Shown in pieces: positions 6,445 through 6,628 of a DNA stretch of 6,628 bases. The stretch is from contig CAMWGM010000085.1 in NCBI GenBank assembly GCA_947173755.1, positions 1-6,628 on the forward strand. Direction: 5' to 3'. Below the pieces are notes generated by a model, which was given only the letters and a program-made list of their open reading frames with translations, did not search any database and was not told the origin of the DNA. The translations under genes and the position numbers were made by a program. Each line of letters begins with the position of its first letter. Position 1 is the first letter of the stretch. The DNA comes from an uncultured Muribaculaceae bacterium. Lineage in GTDB: Bacteria > Bacteroidota > Bacteroidia > Bacteroidales > Muribaculaceae.

Positions 6445-6488
6445 TTTGGACAGTTGGACAAAGTTGGACAGTTGGACAAAGTTGGACA
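6445..6488. repeat. Sub-array D: five TTGGACA units, reverse orientation, with a perfect 18-base tandem duplication
   Basis: After tttggaca (6445-6452), the 18-mer gttggacaaagttggaca occurs twice in perfect tandem (6453-6470 and 6471-6488). These units are the reverse complement of sub-array C. The C/D junction is a near-perfect palindrome, gtccaaagtttggac (6437-6451), with only the central base unpaired. The 18-base period equals that of sub-array A although the sequence differs. Confidence 0.95.
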
Positions 6489-6560
6489 CTCCCGTCAGGC
6501 ATTATGCTTTACGCATTGTCAAAGGATCATTATCGCACCATTTACCCCCTCTTCCGGTAT
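6489..6560. other. Non-coding stretch between the repeat block and the right-end promoter
   Basis: Part of the gene-free region 6244-6628. No tRNA, terminator hairpin, repeat unit or credible coding frame is seen here. The TGTCC/GGACA motif stops abruptly at 6488. Confidence 0.5.
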
Positions 6561-6568
6561 TAACTTTG
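6561..6568 (+). promoter_or_regulatory. Promoter -7 box at the right end of the window
   Basis: TAACTTTG is identical to the -7 box of the tRNA-Gln promoter and is followed by CA, as is common in Bacteroidales. No TTTG is found 19 bases upstream (6538-6541 reads CCAT); the nearest partial match is TTTA at 6541-6544. A transcript would start near 6574 and head out of the window. There is no ATG in the remaining bases, so the leader would exceed 50 bases. Confidence 0.55.
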
Positions 6569-6628
6569 CAGTGTAGTAGTATCGTAGTGCCGTGACCCTG
6601 CTCCCTATAGGAAGTAGGGAGGGGAGAC
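6569..6628 (+). other. Probable untranslated leader with a small hairpin, cut by the window edge
   Basis: No start codon or open frame is evident. CTCCCT (6600-6605) can pair with AGGGAG (6615-6620) around a nine-base loop, and the purine-rich GGGAGGGGAG tail follows. This could be the beginning of a 5' leader or of a small RNA. No known RNA family is recognised in the visible part. Confidence 0.3.

Noticed and set aside
6287..6488. CRISPR array
   Set aside because: Units are 8-10 bases, contiguous, and lack unique spacers of about 30 bases. Orientation changes within the block and no cas genes are present.
6185..6595. Several open frames of 64-110 codons on both strands through the repeat block (Cys-Gly-Gln, Val-Arg-Thr and Ala-Asp-Ser repeats)
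   Set aside because: They are open in several frames at once because the 9-base unit has no stop codon. They have no start signals and some cross the tRNA terminator. They reflect repeat composition, not a protein.
6160..6628. Integration site of a mobile element at the tRNA 3' end
   Set aside because: tRNA genes are common integration sites, but the 3' end of this tRNA (6160-6182) is not duplicated in the window and no integrase is seen.

Overview
The window looks like chromosomal DNA from a member of the Bacteroidota, probably the Bacteroidales. Four things point there. TAnnTTTG '-7' promoter boxes occur at several places, once with a TTTG box 19 bases upstream. No clear Shine-Dalgarno sequences are visible. 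The secreted GH13 enzyme ends in a Por/T9SS-type sorting tail. The tRNA carries an encoded CCA. The coding regions are fairly GC-rich; a Muribaculaceae-like gut commensal is a reasonable guess from that style, but this is inference, not proof.

Layout. Bases 2-1045 (+) hold a tetratricopeptide-repeat protein that probably begins before the window. A 69-base gap with short tandem duplications separates it from 1115-3676 (+), a large exported GH13 alpha-amylase-type glycoside hydrolase. A bidirectional terminator (3700-3752) lies between this gene and the convergent 3761-4618 (-), an exported alpha/beta-hydrolase esterase of the esterase-D/CE1 type. A 74-base divergent promoter region follows. 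Next come tilS (4693-6015, +), the tRNA-Ile lysidine synthetase, and a promoter, tRNA-Gln(TTG) and its terminator (6033-6243).

The last 385 bases contain no credible protein gene. They hold a striking block of about 200 bases (6287-6488) made of 19 copies of a TGTCC/GGACA core in four sub-arrays of alternating orientation. Two of the sub-arrays have an 18-base period. After it come a good -7 box (6561-6568) and the start of an untranslated leader with a small hairpin running off the window.

Function. The amylase-like enzyme and the esterase are both predicted to leave the cytoplasm and may both act on dietary or host polysaccharides, but they are convergent and not co-transcribed. tilS and the tRNA gene belong to housekeeping translation. 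The only part that known gene families do not explain is the inverted-array repeat block behind the tRNA terminator.
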